A DNA stretch of 17,651 nucleotides from Phycisphaerae bacterium (GCA_029259995.1 JAJDEC010000678.1:1-17651); one strand, 5' to 3'. Positions 1 through 7,330 are shown, counted from the first letter of the stretch. Numbers and translations: made by a program. Notes: generated from the letters alone by a model not told the origin.

Positions 1-367
1 CGATGTCGAATGAAAAAGGCAGGTAGTCGCCGCCCGCGTCGCCGAACATGGCGTAGGGTGCGCCGTTTTCCGTTCGAAAGGTGGGATCTGACTGGAATCC
101 GAAGACCACGCTTCCGACAATTCCAGGCGACGTATTCGCGCGGATGTTCAGATTGCGTGAGGGGAGTGGGGCGAGGTTGATGACGGCGCCGTCGACGATG
201 GGATCAAACTGCGGGATGGCCGTGTCGCTGTCGGCGTCGATCAGGGAAAGGCTGACGACTTGCGGCGATGCTCCTGCGAGGGCGGCGACGTGGAGCCACA
301 ACAATGTCGCGACGACGACGGCGCGCCGTCCGGAACGAGAAACAGCGGATTGGGTACATCGTTGCAT
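1..367 (-). CDS. Secreted protein with a beta-sandwich/carbohydrate-binding-like module, 5' part only
   Basis: The reading frame opens at ATG 367-365 and stays open to the window edge (122 codons), so the C-terminal part is missing. The N-terminus is a signal peptide: a basic stretch (SRSGRRA) followed by a hydrophobic core VVVATLLWLHVAALAGA. The mature part reads LSLIDADSDTAIPQFDP, then VDGAVINLA, NLNIRANTSP, GSVVFGF, RTENGAPYAMFGD and GGDY. As I recall, this pattern (IDADTD, DGA-INLA, LNIRANT, RTEN-APYAL-GD-GGDY) is common in secreted planctomycete and marine bacterial proteins that also carry malectin, PKD or dockerin-like modules. I infer an extracellular or cell-surface protein. No catalytic residues are visible. 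The Shine-Dalgarno match is weak (GGA 11 nt upstream), so the start is likely but not certain. It is transcribed away from mobA. Confidence 0.7.
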   Translation of the reverse strand, partial: MQRCTQSAVSRSGRRAVVVATLLWLHVAALAGASPQVVSLSLIDADSDTAIPQFDPIVDGAVINLAPLPSRNLNIRANTSPGIVGSVVFGFQSDPTFRTENGAPYAMFGDAGGDYLPFSFDI

Positions 368-587
368 CGGGTGAGTATTCCAAAGCCTACGAATGTAGCA
401 AATCGGGGCGAGCATTACAGCAAATCGTACTGATGCCTCGTCAATATTTCGCGTCTTTCTGAGATTTCCCAGCCTGCTGCGCATGAGATCAATTTGTCTG
501 GCTGCATGCTTCGGCCAGCGCCATGATAGAATGTTATGGGATCGCGGAGCGTCGCCGGCCGGTCAGACGCGTGAAGCATGTGGCGCC
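368..587. other. Intergenic region between divergent genes
   Basis: This stretch of about 220 bp separates the leftward secreted-protein gene from the rightward mobA. It must hold both promoters, but I could not identify a convincing -35/-10 pair. An open frame continues upstream of mobA from ATG 483. Its extra N-terminal residues are not MobA-like, so I treat them as non-coding. Confidence 0.4.
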
Positions 588-1226
588 ATGTGCGGGGTTT
601 GTGTGAAATCGTCTCATTTTCTGACAAATGCAGCGCATCCACGCATCGCGGGAATCCTCGTCGGCGGGCGAAGTCGTCGCATGGGGCGAGACAAGGCGCT
701 AATCGATGTCGGGGGCGAGACGCTTTTGGAGCGAACGGTTCGTATCGCGCAAAAGACTTCGGAATCTTGTGTCCTGATCGGTCATGTCGGGTTTGAATTG
801 TCCGATTCCCTGGCGAAGATCCGGAGAGTGTTCGACAGCGAGGACGGCGCCGGACCGATGGCGGGGTTGGCCGGCCTGATGGCGGCATTTCCCGATTCGG
901 ACTGTCTGCTGCTGGCGTGCGACATGCCGCAGTTGAGCGTCGAGCTGTTGGAGCGACTTCGGCGCGAGGCGGAGGCGTGTGACGCGGATGCAATCGTTCC
1001 GGAGACGATGGATCGCGATCGAGTTCAACGGCATCCATGTTGCGCGATCTATCGAGCGTCGGCGCGCCAATATGTCGAGGCGGCGATTGCGGCAGGGCAA
1101 TACGGGATGACGGCGATGCTCGAGCGCATGCAGGTTCATGGCGTGCGCATCACGGGTGAAATGGCGGGGCACTTGTTAAACTGGAACAGCCCCCTCGATT
1201 TGCTGGGTGGAAAACGCTTGGGATAG
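588..1226 (+). CDS. mobA: MobA-like molybdenum cofactor guanylyltransferase (NTP transferase)
   Basis: MobA attaches GMP to molybdopterin to make the guanine dinucleotide form of the molybdenum cofactor in the cytoplasm. The N-terminus has the nucleotidyltransferase signature LVGGRSRRMGRDKAL (residues about 24-38; the usual form is LAGGxSxRMGxDKAL). It is followed by GAGPMAGL, the metal-binding aspartate motif LLLACDMPQL, HPCCAIYR, and a C-terminal LLNWNSPLDL that corresponds to the N-x-N-TPEDL end of MobA. The length, about 212 aa, is normal. The start is uncertain: ATG 588 has no clear ribosome site, while GTG 603 lies 5 nt after GGGG, and a longer frame opens at 483. MobA cannot be told from the cytidylyl- or related MobA-like transferases by motifs alone. 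The gene ends 6 nt before the phosphoesterase start, so the two probably form one operon. Confidence 0.85.
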   Translation: MCGVCVKSSHFLTNAAHPRIAGILVGGRSRRMGRDKALIDVGGETLLERTVRIAQKTSESCVLIGHVGFELSDSLAKIRRVFDSEDGAGPMAGLAGLMAAFPDSDCLLLACDMPQLSVELLERLRREAEACDADAIVPETMDRDRVQRHPCCAIYRASARQYVEAAIAAGQYGMTAMLERMQVHGVRITGEMAGHLLNWNSPLDLLGGKRLG

Positions 1227-1232
1227 GAATTG

Positions 1233-1751
1233 ATGCGAATCGGTATTATGTCCGACAGTCACGGCGACGCGCCGATCACGCGGAAGGCGGTTGCGCTGCT
1301 GGGTCGACAAGGGGCCGAGAAGCTCATTCATTGCGGTGACATCTGCAGCGTGTCCGTGCTGGATGAGCTGGCGGGGCACGATTGTGTATTCGTCTGGGGC
1401 AACTGCGATCAGGCCGATGGGGCCATGCGCGCCTATCTGCGGCGCGTCGGGCTCGCCTGGCCGGAGGCGCCTTTGCGACTGACGATCGACGGAAAGCAAA
1501 TTGCCGTATGTCACGGTCATGAGTTTGGATTCCAATCCCTGCTCGACGATCCATCGCTGGACTACGTGTTTCACGGTCACACGCACGTGATGAAGGACTC
1601 ACGAACCGGGGCAAGCCGCGTCATCAATCCGGGGGCGCTGTATCGGGCTTCGCCGCATTCCGTGGCCGTGCTCGATCTGGAATCGGACGATCTGACATTT
1701 TTCGAAGTGGAAACGGGGCAGGTGATCGAATCGGCCCGGCAAAGGAATTAG
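1233..1751 (+). CDS. YfcE/MJ0936-type metallophosphoesterase
   Basis: This 172-aa calcineurin-like phosphoesterase is cytoplasmic, with no signal peptide. It has the full set of metal ligands of the family: DSHG (D8, H10), HCGDI (D36), GNCD (N57), CHGH (H94) and HGHTH (H116, H118), followed by INPGA (residues 131-135). Proteins of the YfcE/MJ0936 group are manganese-dependent phosphodiesterases active on model substrates. The true substrate is not predictable here. The frame also offers TTG at 1230. I chose ATG 1233 because AGGA at 1225-1228 sits 4 nt before it and would be almost adjacent to the TTG. The ribosome site overlaps the mobA stop codon, which suggests translational coupling. Confidence 0.9.
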   Translation: MRIGIMSDSHGDAPITRKAVALLGRQGAEKLIHCGDICSVSVLDELAGHDCVFVWGNCDQADGAMRAYLRRVGLAWPEAPLRLTIDGKQIAVCHGHEFGFQSLLDDPSLDYVFHGHTHVMKDSRTGASRVINPGALYRASPHSVAVLDLESDDLTFFEVETGQVIESARQRN

Positions 1752-1834
1752 CGTTTCGCATGGTCCCCGTCGAATGTGACGCGAAACGCGACAACCAACA
1801 AAAAGGTTCTTCACGGAATTCCGGGACGACAGCT

Positions 1835-1872
1835 TATCACGCTCTGGCAGACGACGGTGTATCACGCTCTGG
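1835..1872 (+). repeat. Direct repeat TATCACGCTCTGG, two copies
   Basis: The 13-mer TATCACGCTCTGG occurs at 1835-1847 and exactly again at 1860-1872, a period of 25 bp. It lies in non-coding DNA after the phosphoesterase gene. The function is unknown. It could be a small remnant duplication or a binding site pair. Confidence 0.75.
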
Positions 1873-1894
1873 AACTTTGAATGTGCGCCGCGAA

Positions 1895-1942
1895 GGATCC
1901 CGGAGGGATCCATTGACAATAGCCCAGCGATTTATCGCTGGG
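1895..1942. repeat. Palindromic module: GGATCC pair plus 8-bp hairpin
   Basis: GGATCC-CGGAG-GGATCC (1895-1911) is followed 11 nt later by the hairpin CCCAGCGA-TTTA-TCGCTGGG (1923-1942). No T-run follows the second stem, so it is not a standard terminator. Similar bipartite units are, from memory, frequent between genes in Planctomycetota and resemble REP-type extragenic repeats. A related arrangement occurs at the right end of this window (17528-17566). Confidence 0.55.
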
Positions 1943-1999
1943 GCACGCTCGCGCCGTCCCCATGAGACGGCAATGCGCAGGGAAACATTCGTCGCAATT

Positions 2000-2025
2000 C
2001 CAGCCTTCAAAGGCTGGGCTTTTTT
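2000..2025 (+). terminator. Intrinsic terminator, rightward
   Basis: The stem CCAGCCT / AGGCTGG with a TCAA loop is followed by GC and six T residues (2020-2025). It would end the mobA-phosphoesterase transcript. Confidence 0.8.
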
Positions 2026-2107
2026 ATGTCGTCCCTGCCGGGACTTTGTGGAATGCAGCCGCCGCGACGGCAGAAGCCGTCAATGTTCCCGCAAATCCGT
2101 GATGAAC

Positions 2108-2149
2108 AAAAAAAAAACGAAGCATCGACTCATCGTCGATGCTCCGTTT
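2108..2149 (-). terminator. Intrinsic terminator of the TPR-esterase gene
   Basis: On the minus strand the stem CGGAGCATCGAC / GTCGATGCTTCG (12 bp with one G-U pair, loop GATGA) is followed by ten T residues (plus-strand A-run 2108-2117). It begins about 30 nt past the stop codon at 2177. Confidence 0.9.
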
Positions 2150-2176
2150 GTAAGTCTTCAGATCTTCGTGTTTGCG

Positions 2177-4129
2177 CTAATCGAGTATGAATCGAAGGGC
2201 CTTGACGAGTTCCTCGTCATGATTTTCGGGATAGCCGTGACCGACGCCATCGTAGGACTCGCTCTTGACTCTGGCGCCGGCCTTCTTCAGCACTTTGGCC
2301 GCGCGTTCGTTGGACTCAACGACGCTCGAGTTTTCGTCTTCGCCGAGCATGATCCAGACGCGCAGGTTCGCGGCGTCGGGATCTTCGAGGTCTTTTTCGA
2401 TCTCCGGTCCGACGCGACCGCAGACGGGAATGATGCCGCGGAAGGTATCGGGGTTCCGGGCGGCGATCGCCCACGTCGCCCATCCGCCCTGGCTGAAACC
2501 GGCAAGGACGATTTTTTTGGAATCGACTTTGTGCTCGTCCAGAACTTTGTCGATGGCCTTCATCACGTCGCGTTCGATCGTGTCGATATCGCGGCCCCAA
2601 TGAAACATGCCGTCGCCCATGCTGACGGTGCCCTGCGGCGTCAGCAGGATGGCGCCGACTTCATCCGCGGCCTTGCGCCATCGATCCGTCGTGCTGTCCA
2701 TGTTTCCGTGATAGTGATGCAGGGCGACGATCAGAGGTGACGCCTTGGATGCGTCGTGCTTCTTCGGGAGCGTGACTTTCCACGCCGGATCGACAGTCTC
2801 TTCCTTGGGCTCCGGCTCGGGATCCGATCGGCGCTGTCGCGGCGCGGCGGGCGCTTTCGCGCGGTTGATCAAGTCGTCGTATCGATCATCTTTCCGGATG
2901 TTGTCGAAGTCCGAGTCGTTTTCGATTGAATCCTTGATGGGGCGACCGAATCCGCCGGCGTCGACAGCGCGGCCGAGATAGAAAAATGCGGCGTCAGCGT
3001 CCTTCTTCAGGGAGTGCATGCAGGCGACGTTGTAGTTGGTCAATGACCAGACGCTGAGAATTCGCGGATTCTTGTCGTCGAGATCCATCAGCTTCTTTGC
3101 GTGGGCCAACGCCACGCGGGCCTTGGCAAGCTTCTCATCGGCGTCGAGCTTGTCGCCGGCGTTGACGAGCTCCTGTGCGATCTGGCCGATCGCCTCGCCG
3201 CGTTTCTCCGGAGGCATGTCGTCGACGTCGGGAAGGTTATCGTCGCTGAATCGCGGATCAGGTTTCGCGACTTTCTCGCCGAGGCGCTCCATGGCCCTGG
3301 CGTAGCGGGCATCGGAGCGCAGGGCGTCGAGATCGGAGTCGCCCTTGATCTGATCGACGATGTTTTCGTCGAACGACTTGTGATCGATCGCCTTGTTCAG
3401 GTAATCGAAGGCCTCGTCCTTCTTGTCGAGCAGGGAGTACATGCAGGCGACGTTGTAAGCCGTCAGGCCGAGGCGCGCGTCGGCGAACTGCGCAAGGCGC
3501 GGATCCGCGTTGTCATCTTCCTTGGCCATTGTCTCGAGGGCCCGGGCGTGTTCGTGGGCCTCCATCGCGAATTCCAGGGCCTTCTTCTTGTCCTTGGCCG
3601 CCGTGCTCATCAGCTTCTGCGTGAGCTCGTTGATTTTCGCGGCATGATCGCGCGGCGAGAGCTTGGCGTCCGCTATCTTCGGCTTGTCCTCTTTGAGTTT
3701 CTTGATCTTGCGCTCGTCATCATCCTTTGCAGGCTTCTTGCCGCTGATACGATCCGCGATTTTCCGGAATCGGGCTTCGGCGTGCATTGTGCGAAAGTCG
3801 GCGTCTTCGCGCAGGTATTCGGCATCCTTGTAGCCGGCGTCGGCAAGCTTTTCGAGCCAATCGTATGCCTTGTCCTTTTCGCCGATCAGGCAATTCATAC
3901 ACGCGATGTTGTAGATGTGAGCGACGGCCCTGGGGCGTGCCTCATGGAGTTTTTCGCAGACTTCCAACGCCTTCTTGTAGTCTTTTGCGGCGTAGGCCGA
4001 TTCGAATTGTCGCTGCAATTCGTTGTAGGTCGGCTCTTCGGCGGCGAGTCGTTGTGCGCCGGCGAAGGCGAACGAGGCGACGAGGCCGATGGCGAGCCCG
4101 ATTCTTTCGATTCGATGACGACGAATCAT
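2177..4129 (-). CDS. Secreted protein with TPR-like repeats and a C-terminal esterase (alpha/beta-hydrolase) domain
   Basis: This 650-aa protein has an N-terminal signal peptide (MIRRHRIERIGLAIGLVASF, then AFAGAQRLAA). Three TPR-like units follow at about 73-128, 225-283 and 366-422. Each reads YN(I/V)ACM-SL-AF--L--A and ends in a D-DF/L---R-R(Y/F) helix. They are separated by lysine-rich charged linkers. After a proline/glutamate-rich hinge (about 430-446) comes an alpha/beta-hydrolase of the PHB-depolymerase/phospholipase-carboxylesterase type (448-650). It shows LIVALHHYHGN (oxyanion region), nucleophile motif GFSQGG (Ser546), probable Asp598 (MLGEDE) and His631 (GVGHGYP). I infer an exported esterase whose repeats may bind a partner; the substrate is unknown. 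The longest frame starts at 4195, but on the minus strand GGAGG lies 9 nt before ATG 4129 and directly abuts ATG 4138, so I chose 4129. Confidence 0.85.
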   Translation of the reverse strand: MIRRHRIERIGLAIGLVASFAFAGAQRLAAEEPTYNELQRQFESAYAAKDYKKALEVCEKLHEARPRAVAHIYNIACMNCLIGEKDKAYDWLEKLADAGYKDAEYLREDADFRTMHAEARFRKIADRISGKKPAKDDDERKIKKLKEDKPKIADAKLSPRDHAAKINELTQKLMSTAAKDKKKALEFAMEAHEHARALETMAKEDDNADPRLAQFADARLGLTAYNVACMYSLLDKKDEAFDYLNKAIDHKSFDENIVDQIKGDSDLDALRSDARYARAMERLGEKVAKPDPRFSDDNLPDVDDMPPEKRGEAIGQIAQELVNAGDKLDADEKLAKARVALAHAKKLMDLDDKNPRILSVWSLTNYNVACMHSLKKDADAAFFYLGRAVDAGGFGRPIKDSIENDSDFDNIRKDDRYDDLINRAKAPAAPRQRRSDPEPEPKEETVDPAWKVTLPKKHDASKASPLIVALHHYHGNMDSTTDRWRKAADEVGAILLTPQGTVSMGDGMFHWGRDIDTIERDVMKAIDKVLDEHKVDSKKIVLAGFSQGGWATWAIAARNPDTFRGIIPVCGRVGPEIEKDLEDPDAANLRVWIMLGEDENSSVVESNERAAKVLKKAGARVKSESYDGVGHGYPENHDEELVKALRFILD

Positions 4130-4570
4130 ATTCTGCATCCTCCAGGTTCCTTGGGTTTCCAGACGAGTGGTTGCGTGTCGTTGTTCGTTCAACAAGTGCG
4201 TATGTTACTGGATTCGGCGCGGCAGGCCGCATGGTGCGGCGGGCCCGGCGTCGCGTATTCAAGCGTGTCCATGCGAGCGGGTTCGAATACCGATCGGTGT
4301 TTCTCGGCGCGCACGATCAAACCGGCGGCCCCCTTGGGACAACGTGGATCCGGTCGGCGTCTCACGCGACGGCGGGCGACTGAGCGGGGAGAACGGCCAT
4401 GACGCATGTCGTTGCGCAGCCGATTCGGGCTCGGGACGACGCCCGAACAATTCCTAACATTTTCCTAAATTCGGGGCTTGCAAGCCGTCGATGAACCGTG
4501 CAAGATAAAGGCTCGTGCCCAGGGCGGTACGAGGAAAAACAACCCACACGATGCAGCGACGGAGTGACGC
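4130..4570. other. Divergent intergenic region upstream of recA
   Basis: These 441 bp separate the leftward esterase gene from recA and must carry both promoters. Open frames here have no family features. A small hairpin, GCCGCA-TGG-TGCGGC, lies near 4226-4240. The operator-like signals next to recA are listed separately. No canonical E. coli-type (CTGT-N8-ACAG) or Bacillus-type (GAAC-N4-GTTC) LexA box was found. Confidence 0.5.
4442..4486 (+). promoter_or_regulatory. Candidate recA control region
   Basis: CCCGAA (4442-4447) and TTCGGG (4470-4475) form an inverted repeat that encloses two TTCCTAA copies starting at 4451 and 4462, 11 bp apart. Immediately after comes the perfect 12-bp palindrome GGCTTGCAAGCC (4475-4486). 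The block is 85-129 bp before the recA start codon. Position and symmetry suggest binding of a regulator, but the motif is not one I recognise. Confidence 0.35.
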
Positions 4571-5797
4571 ATGGCGAAAACAGCCTCCGACAAGAGTAAC
4601 GGAACAGTCGGCGAAAAACGCACACAAGCCCTGGATCGGGCCCTTCAGCAGATCGAGCGTGCCTATGGCAAGGGCGCGATCATGCAGATGGATGGCAATT
4701 TTTCGATCACGAAGGACGCCATCGGGACAGGGGCCTTGTCGCTGGACATGGCGTTGGGGGGATACGGCATTCCCCGCGGCCGAATTGTCGAGATCTTCGG
4801 CCCGGAGAGCAGCGGCAAGACGACGCTGGCGTTGAACATGGTGTCGCAAGCCCAGAAGGGTGGCGGGGTTTGTGCGTTCGTGGACGTCGAGCACGCGCTG
4901 GATCCGGCCTGGATGAAGAAAAACGGCGTGAATACGGAGACGCTGCTGGTATCGCAGCCGGACGGCGGCGAGCAGGCGCTGGAGATCGCCGACATGCTGG
5001 TGCGATCGAACGCCGTGGACATCATCGTCGTGGACTCAGTCGCGGCCCTGATTCCGAAGGCGGAGCTTGAGGGCGAGATGGGGCAGGCGCTCGTTGGTCA
5101 ACAGGCGCGCCTGATGAGTCAGGCGATGCGAAAGCTGACGGCGGCGATCTCGAAGAGCCGCTGTATCGTGATTTTCATCAACCAGATTCGCGAGAAGATC
5201 GGCGTCATGTTCGGGAATCCGGAAACGACGCCGGGCGGTCGGGCATTGAAGTTTTACAGTTCGATACGCATCGATATTCGTCGCATCGCTTCGATCAAGG
5301 AAGGGGATCGTGTGACGGGGAATCAGGTTCGGGCCCGCGTCGTCAAGAACAAAGTGGCGCCGCCGTTTCGCGAGGCCCAGTTCGACATCATGTTTGACGC
5401 GGGGATCAGCAAGAGCGGGGATCTGCTCGAACTGGGCGTCAAGTACAACATTGTCGAGAAGCAGGGCGCATGGCTCCGCTATGGCGAGATGCAGTTGGGG
5501 CAAGGCCGTGAAAATGCGAAGCGATTCCTGGAGTCGAACGAGGAGTTGATGGCCGAGATACGGCTGAAGGTTCTGGAGGCGGGCGGCTACGCGGACAAGG
5601 TGCCTGCCGCAGGTGATGACGTTGCGAATGCGGCGGCCGTCAAGGCGACAGACGCTTCAGCGATGGACGCCCCCGACGCATCCAAGGAAGCCGACATGAA
5701 CATCAGCAAGTCCGCCCCCATCGCGAACAAGCCCATCGCGAACAAGCCCGCCGCGGGCAAGAAAAAATTCGGCGGCAAGGCGAAAGCGCGCGTCTAA
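4571..5797 (+). CDS. recA: Recombinase RecA
   Basis: RecA forms filaments on single-stranded DNA, drives strand exchange in recombinational repair and triggers LexA-type self-cleavage. The 408-aa protein has Walker A GPESSGKT (77-84), the catalytic region FVDVEHALDP (Glu107), VDSVAAL, loop L1 around EGEMGQALVGQQARLM and loop L2 NQIREKIGVMFGNPETTPGG followed by R-A-L. The L2 end normally reads GGNAL, so the Asn is Arg here (residue 224), and TTT is TTP. The LLVSQPD motif is followed by GGEQ, not TGEQ. The C-terminal tail (about 345-408) is Ala/Asp-rich and then Lys-rich, and contains a PIANK tandem duplication. The tail is longer than in E. coli RecA (353 aa). GGAG lies 7 nt before ATG. It is a single gene ending at a strong hairpin. 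Confidence 0.98.
   Translation: MAKTASDKSNGTVGEKRTQALDRALQQIERAYGKGAIMQMDGNFSITKDAIGTGALSLDMALGGYGIPRGRIVEIFGPESSGKTTLALNMVSQAQKGGGVCAFVDVEHALDPAWMKKNGVNTETLLVSQPDGGEQALEIADMLVRSNAVDIIVVDSVAALIPKAELEGEMGQALVGQQARLMSQAMRKLTAAISKSRCIVIFINQIREKIGVMFGNPETTPGGRALKFYSSIRIDIRRIASIKEGDRVTGNQVRARVVKNKVAPPFREAQFDIMFDAGISKSGDLLELGVKYNIVEKQGAWLRYGEMQLGQGRENAKRFLESNEELMAEIRLKVLEAGGYADKVPAAGDDVANAAAVKATDASAMDAPDASKEADMNISKSAPIANKPIANKPAAGKKKFGGKAKARV
5717..5746 (+). repeat. Perfect 15-bp tandem duplication in the recA 3' end
   Basis: CCCATCGCGAACAAG occurs twice in tandem (5717-5731, 5732-5746) in frame, giving PIANKPIANK in the disordered tail of RecA. It lies outside the recombinase core. Confidence 0.9.
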
Positions 5798-5886
5798 GGC
5801 GATTCAGGATCGCAGAGCGGATTCATGCGCGCCGGCGCCATGCTGTGCAAACGGCGTCGCAACCCGATACAATTCGACACGGTTCG

Positions 5887-5923
5887 ACGGCAACAGCTCG
5901 CGTCTGACGCGAGCTGTTGCCGT
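5887..5923 (+). terminator. Long hairpin after recA (17-bp stem), no T-run
   Basis: The stem ACGGCAACAGCTCGCGT pairs perfectly with ACGCGAGCTGTTGCCGT around the loop CTG. It begins 90 nt after the recA stop and ends 83 nt before the next start codon. The following bases are ATATGGG, so it is not a canonical intrinsic terminator. It may be a processing or stabilising 3' structure, an attenuator, or a protein-binding palindrome. Confidence 0.5.
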
Positions 5924-6005
5924 ATATGGGCTATCAATTGACGTCAGCTGGGCACGCGCAGCGGATTGCCCCGCGCCGCAGACCTGAACTCAACGAGGAT
6001 GATTG

Positions 6006-7310
6006 ATGAAAAAACGTAGCGATCGAATCGGGCCCGTTGTTGCCGTCTGTTCCACCCTGGTTTTCTGCTTCGTATCCATGACACGGGCTGCGGGGCCCGA
6101 CTTGGCATCAACGGATCACGGCAAGATTCGCAACGTGGACGGCGTCCGCGTGATGCGTGTGACGGGCGGTCCGCGGGATCGCGGTTACGCGCACGGCTAC
6201 CTGCTCGCGCGTGATATCATGGATCTGATCGACGGCTTTCTCGCGGCGGAAAAGATCAGCGGCGGGCCGAGGCGCTTCGAAGCGCTCTCAAGGAATCTGG
6301 ATCAGATCATGGAGGTACCTTCGCCGTATCTTGTTGAGTTGGACGGCATGCTTGCGGGAATTGAGGAACGACTGGATGGAAAAACCACGATTCCGAAATT
6401 GGGCCGCAAGTTAACGCGGAATGACCTGGTCGCGATGAACTGTATTCCGGATTCGATCGGATTCGGGTGTTCTTCGTTTACCGCGTGGGGCAAAGAGACG
6501 ACGGATGGCAATACCATCGCGGGCCGCAATCTGGATTGGCATGCGATCGACGGGTTGCGAACCTCGCAGATTGTGGTCGCCCATGTCCCGGAGGACGGAT
6601 CGAGCGAGGCGGCGTGGATCTCCGTGACGTGGCCGGGGATGATCATCTGTCTGACGGGCATGAATGAACACGGCGTGACAGTGTCGATGCATGATGCGTA
6701 TGTCGGCACGATGGATGACGGAGTCGGACTGACGCCCCGAGGCTTCGCCTTGCGTGCCGCGATCGAATCGGTGCGGTCCGAGCATGTGGAGGCGGATGTG
6801 CTGGGCGTGCTGTCTCGGCTTCGCGTGCTGGTCGGCAATATTGTGCCCGTCGCGTCGCCCCGGCAAGGCGATTCGGTTCCGTCGCTCGTCTTCGAGTATG
6901 ACGGCGTCAGGAAAAACAGCCGCGGCGTCACGGTCCGACATCCGGCGAAAGACGAAGCGGAAACGCCGACGGGGAAGAACGATTCCAATTATCAGGTTGC
7001 AACGAATCATTTCCGCGAGCGTCGGAAGGCGGAACGTTGCGGCCGATACAGTCAACTCACGAACGGGCTGTCGAAGATAGACGGCAAGTCCGAATTGACG
7101 ATTGACGGCGCCTGGGAACTGTTGAAGAGCGTGTCGATGGGGGACGGCGGACTTGTGACGTATCACAGCGTCGTGTTTGAGCCAAACAGGATGCGGATGC
7201 ATGTCTCGTATTCCACGGACCAGGAATCGGCGCCCAACGGCAAGCGAGGAACGCTCAAGGTGGACAAGATTTTGCGGCGGCGGGCCGAGATTGCGGCCGC
7301 GGGCGGTTAA
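6006..7310 (+). CDS. Exported C45-family (acyltransferase/Ntn-type) hydrolase
   Basis: This 434-aa protein has a signal peptide (MKKRSDRIGPVVAVC, then STLVFCFVSMTRAAG). It shows the layout of peptidase family C45 and related NAAA/acid-ceramidase-like Ntn-hydrolases. A leading segment includes RGYAHGYLLARDI (about 59-71). The nucleophile motif GFGCSSF follows, with Cys155 expected to become the new N-terminus after self-cleavage. Then come AWGKETTDGNTIAGRNLDW (Arg174, Asp177), WPGMIICLTGMNEHGV and a later TNHF motif. Members cleave or transfer amide-linked acyl groups; the substrate here is not predictable. The longest frame starts at TTG 6003. I chose ATG 6006 because GAGGA (5995-5999) is 6 nt upstream. 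It looks monocistronic between recA and cdsA, and export suggests envelope or extracellular substrates. Confidence 0.8.
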   Translation: MKKRSDRIGPVVAVCSTLVFCFVSMTRAAGPDLASTDHGKIRNVDGVRVMRVTGGPRDRGYAHGYLLARDIMDLIDGFLAAEKISGGPRRFEALSRNLDQIMEVPSPYLVELDGMLAGIEERLDGKTTIPKLGRKLTRNDLVAMNCIPDSIGFGCSSFTAWGKETTDGNTIAGRNLDWHAIDGLRTSQIVVAHVPEDGSSEAAWISVTWPGMIICLTGMNEHGVTVSMHDAYVGTMDDGVGLTPRGFALRAAIESVRSEHVEADVLGVLSRLRVLVGNIVPVASPRQGDSVPSLVFEYDGVRKNSRGVTVRHPAKDEAETPTGKNDSNYQVATNHFRERRKAERCGRYSQLTNGLSKIDGKSELTIDGAWELLKSVSMGDGGLVTYHSVVFEPNRMRMHVSYSTDQESAPNGKRGTLKVDKILRRRAEIAAAGG

Positions 7311-7330
7311 TGATTCGGTCTGCGCGGGGC

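Larger units (their letters stand above)
1752..2176. other. Gene-free region with repeats and two terminators
   Basis: No credible gene lies in these 425 bp. In order they hold a 13-bp direct repeat (1835, 1860), a palindromic module with a hairpin (1895-1942), a rightward intrinsic terminator (2000-2025) and a leftward one (2108-2149). The rightward terminator is about 250 nt past the phosphoesterase stop, so the repeat elements should lie in its 3' UTR. Confidence 0.6.

Noticed and set aside
1760..2740. 326-codon open frame on the plus strand
   Set aside because: It crosses two terminators and the repeat region, then runs antisense to the esterase domain.
3101..4402. 433-codon open frame on the plus strand
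   Set aside because: It runs opposite to the TPR-esterase gene for most of its length. The minus-strand frame has a signal peptide, repeats and a catalytic triad, and the plus-strand product shows no family motif.
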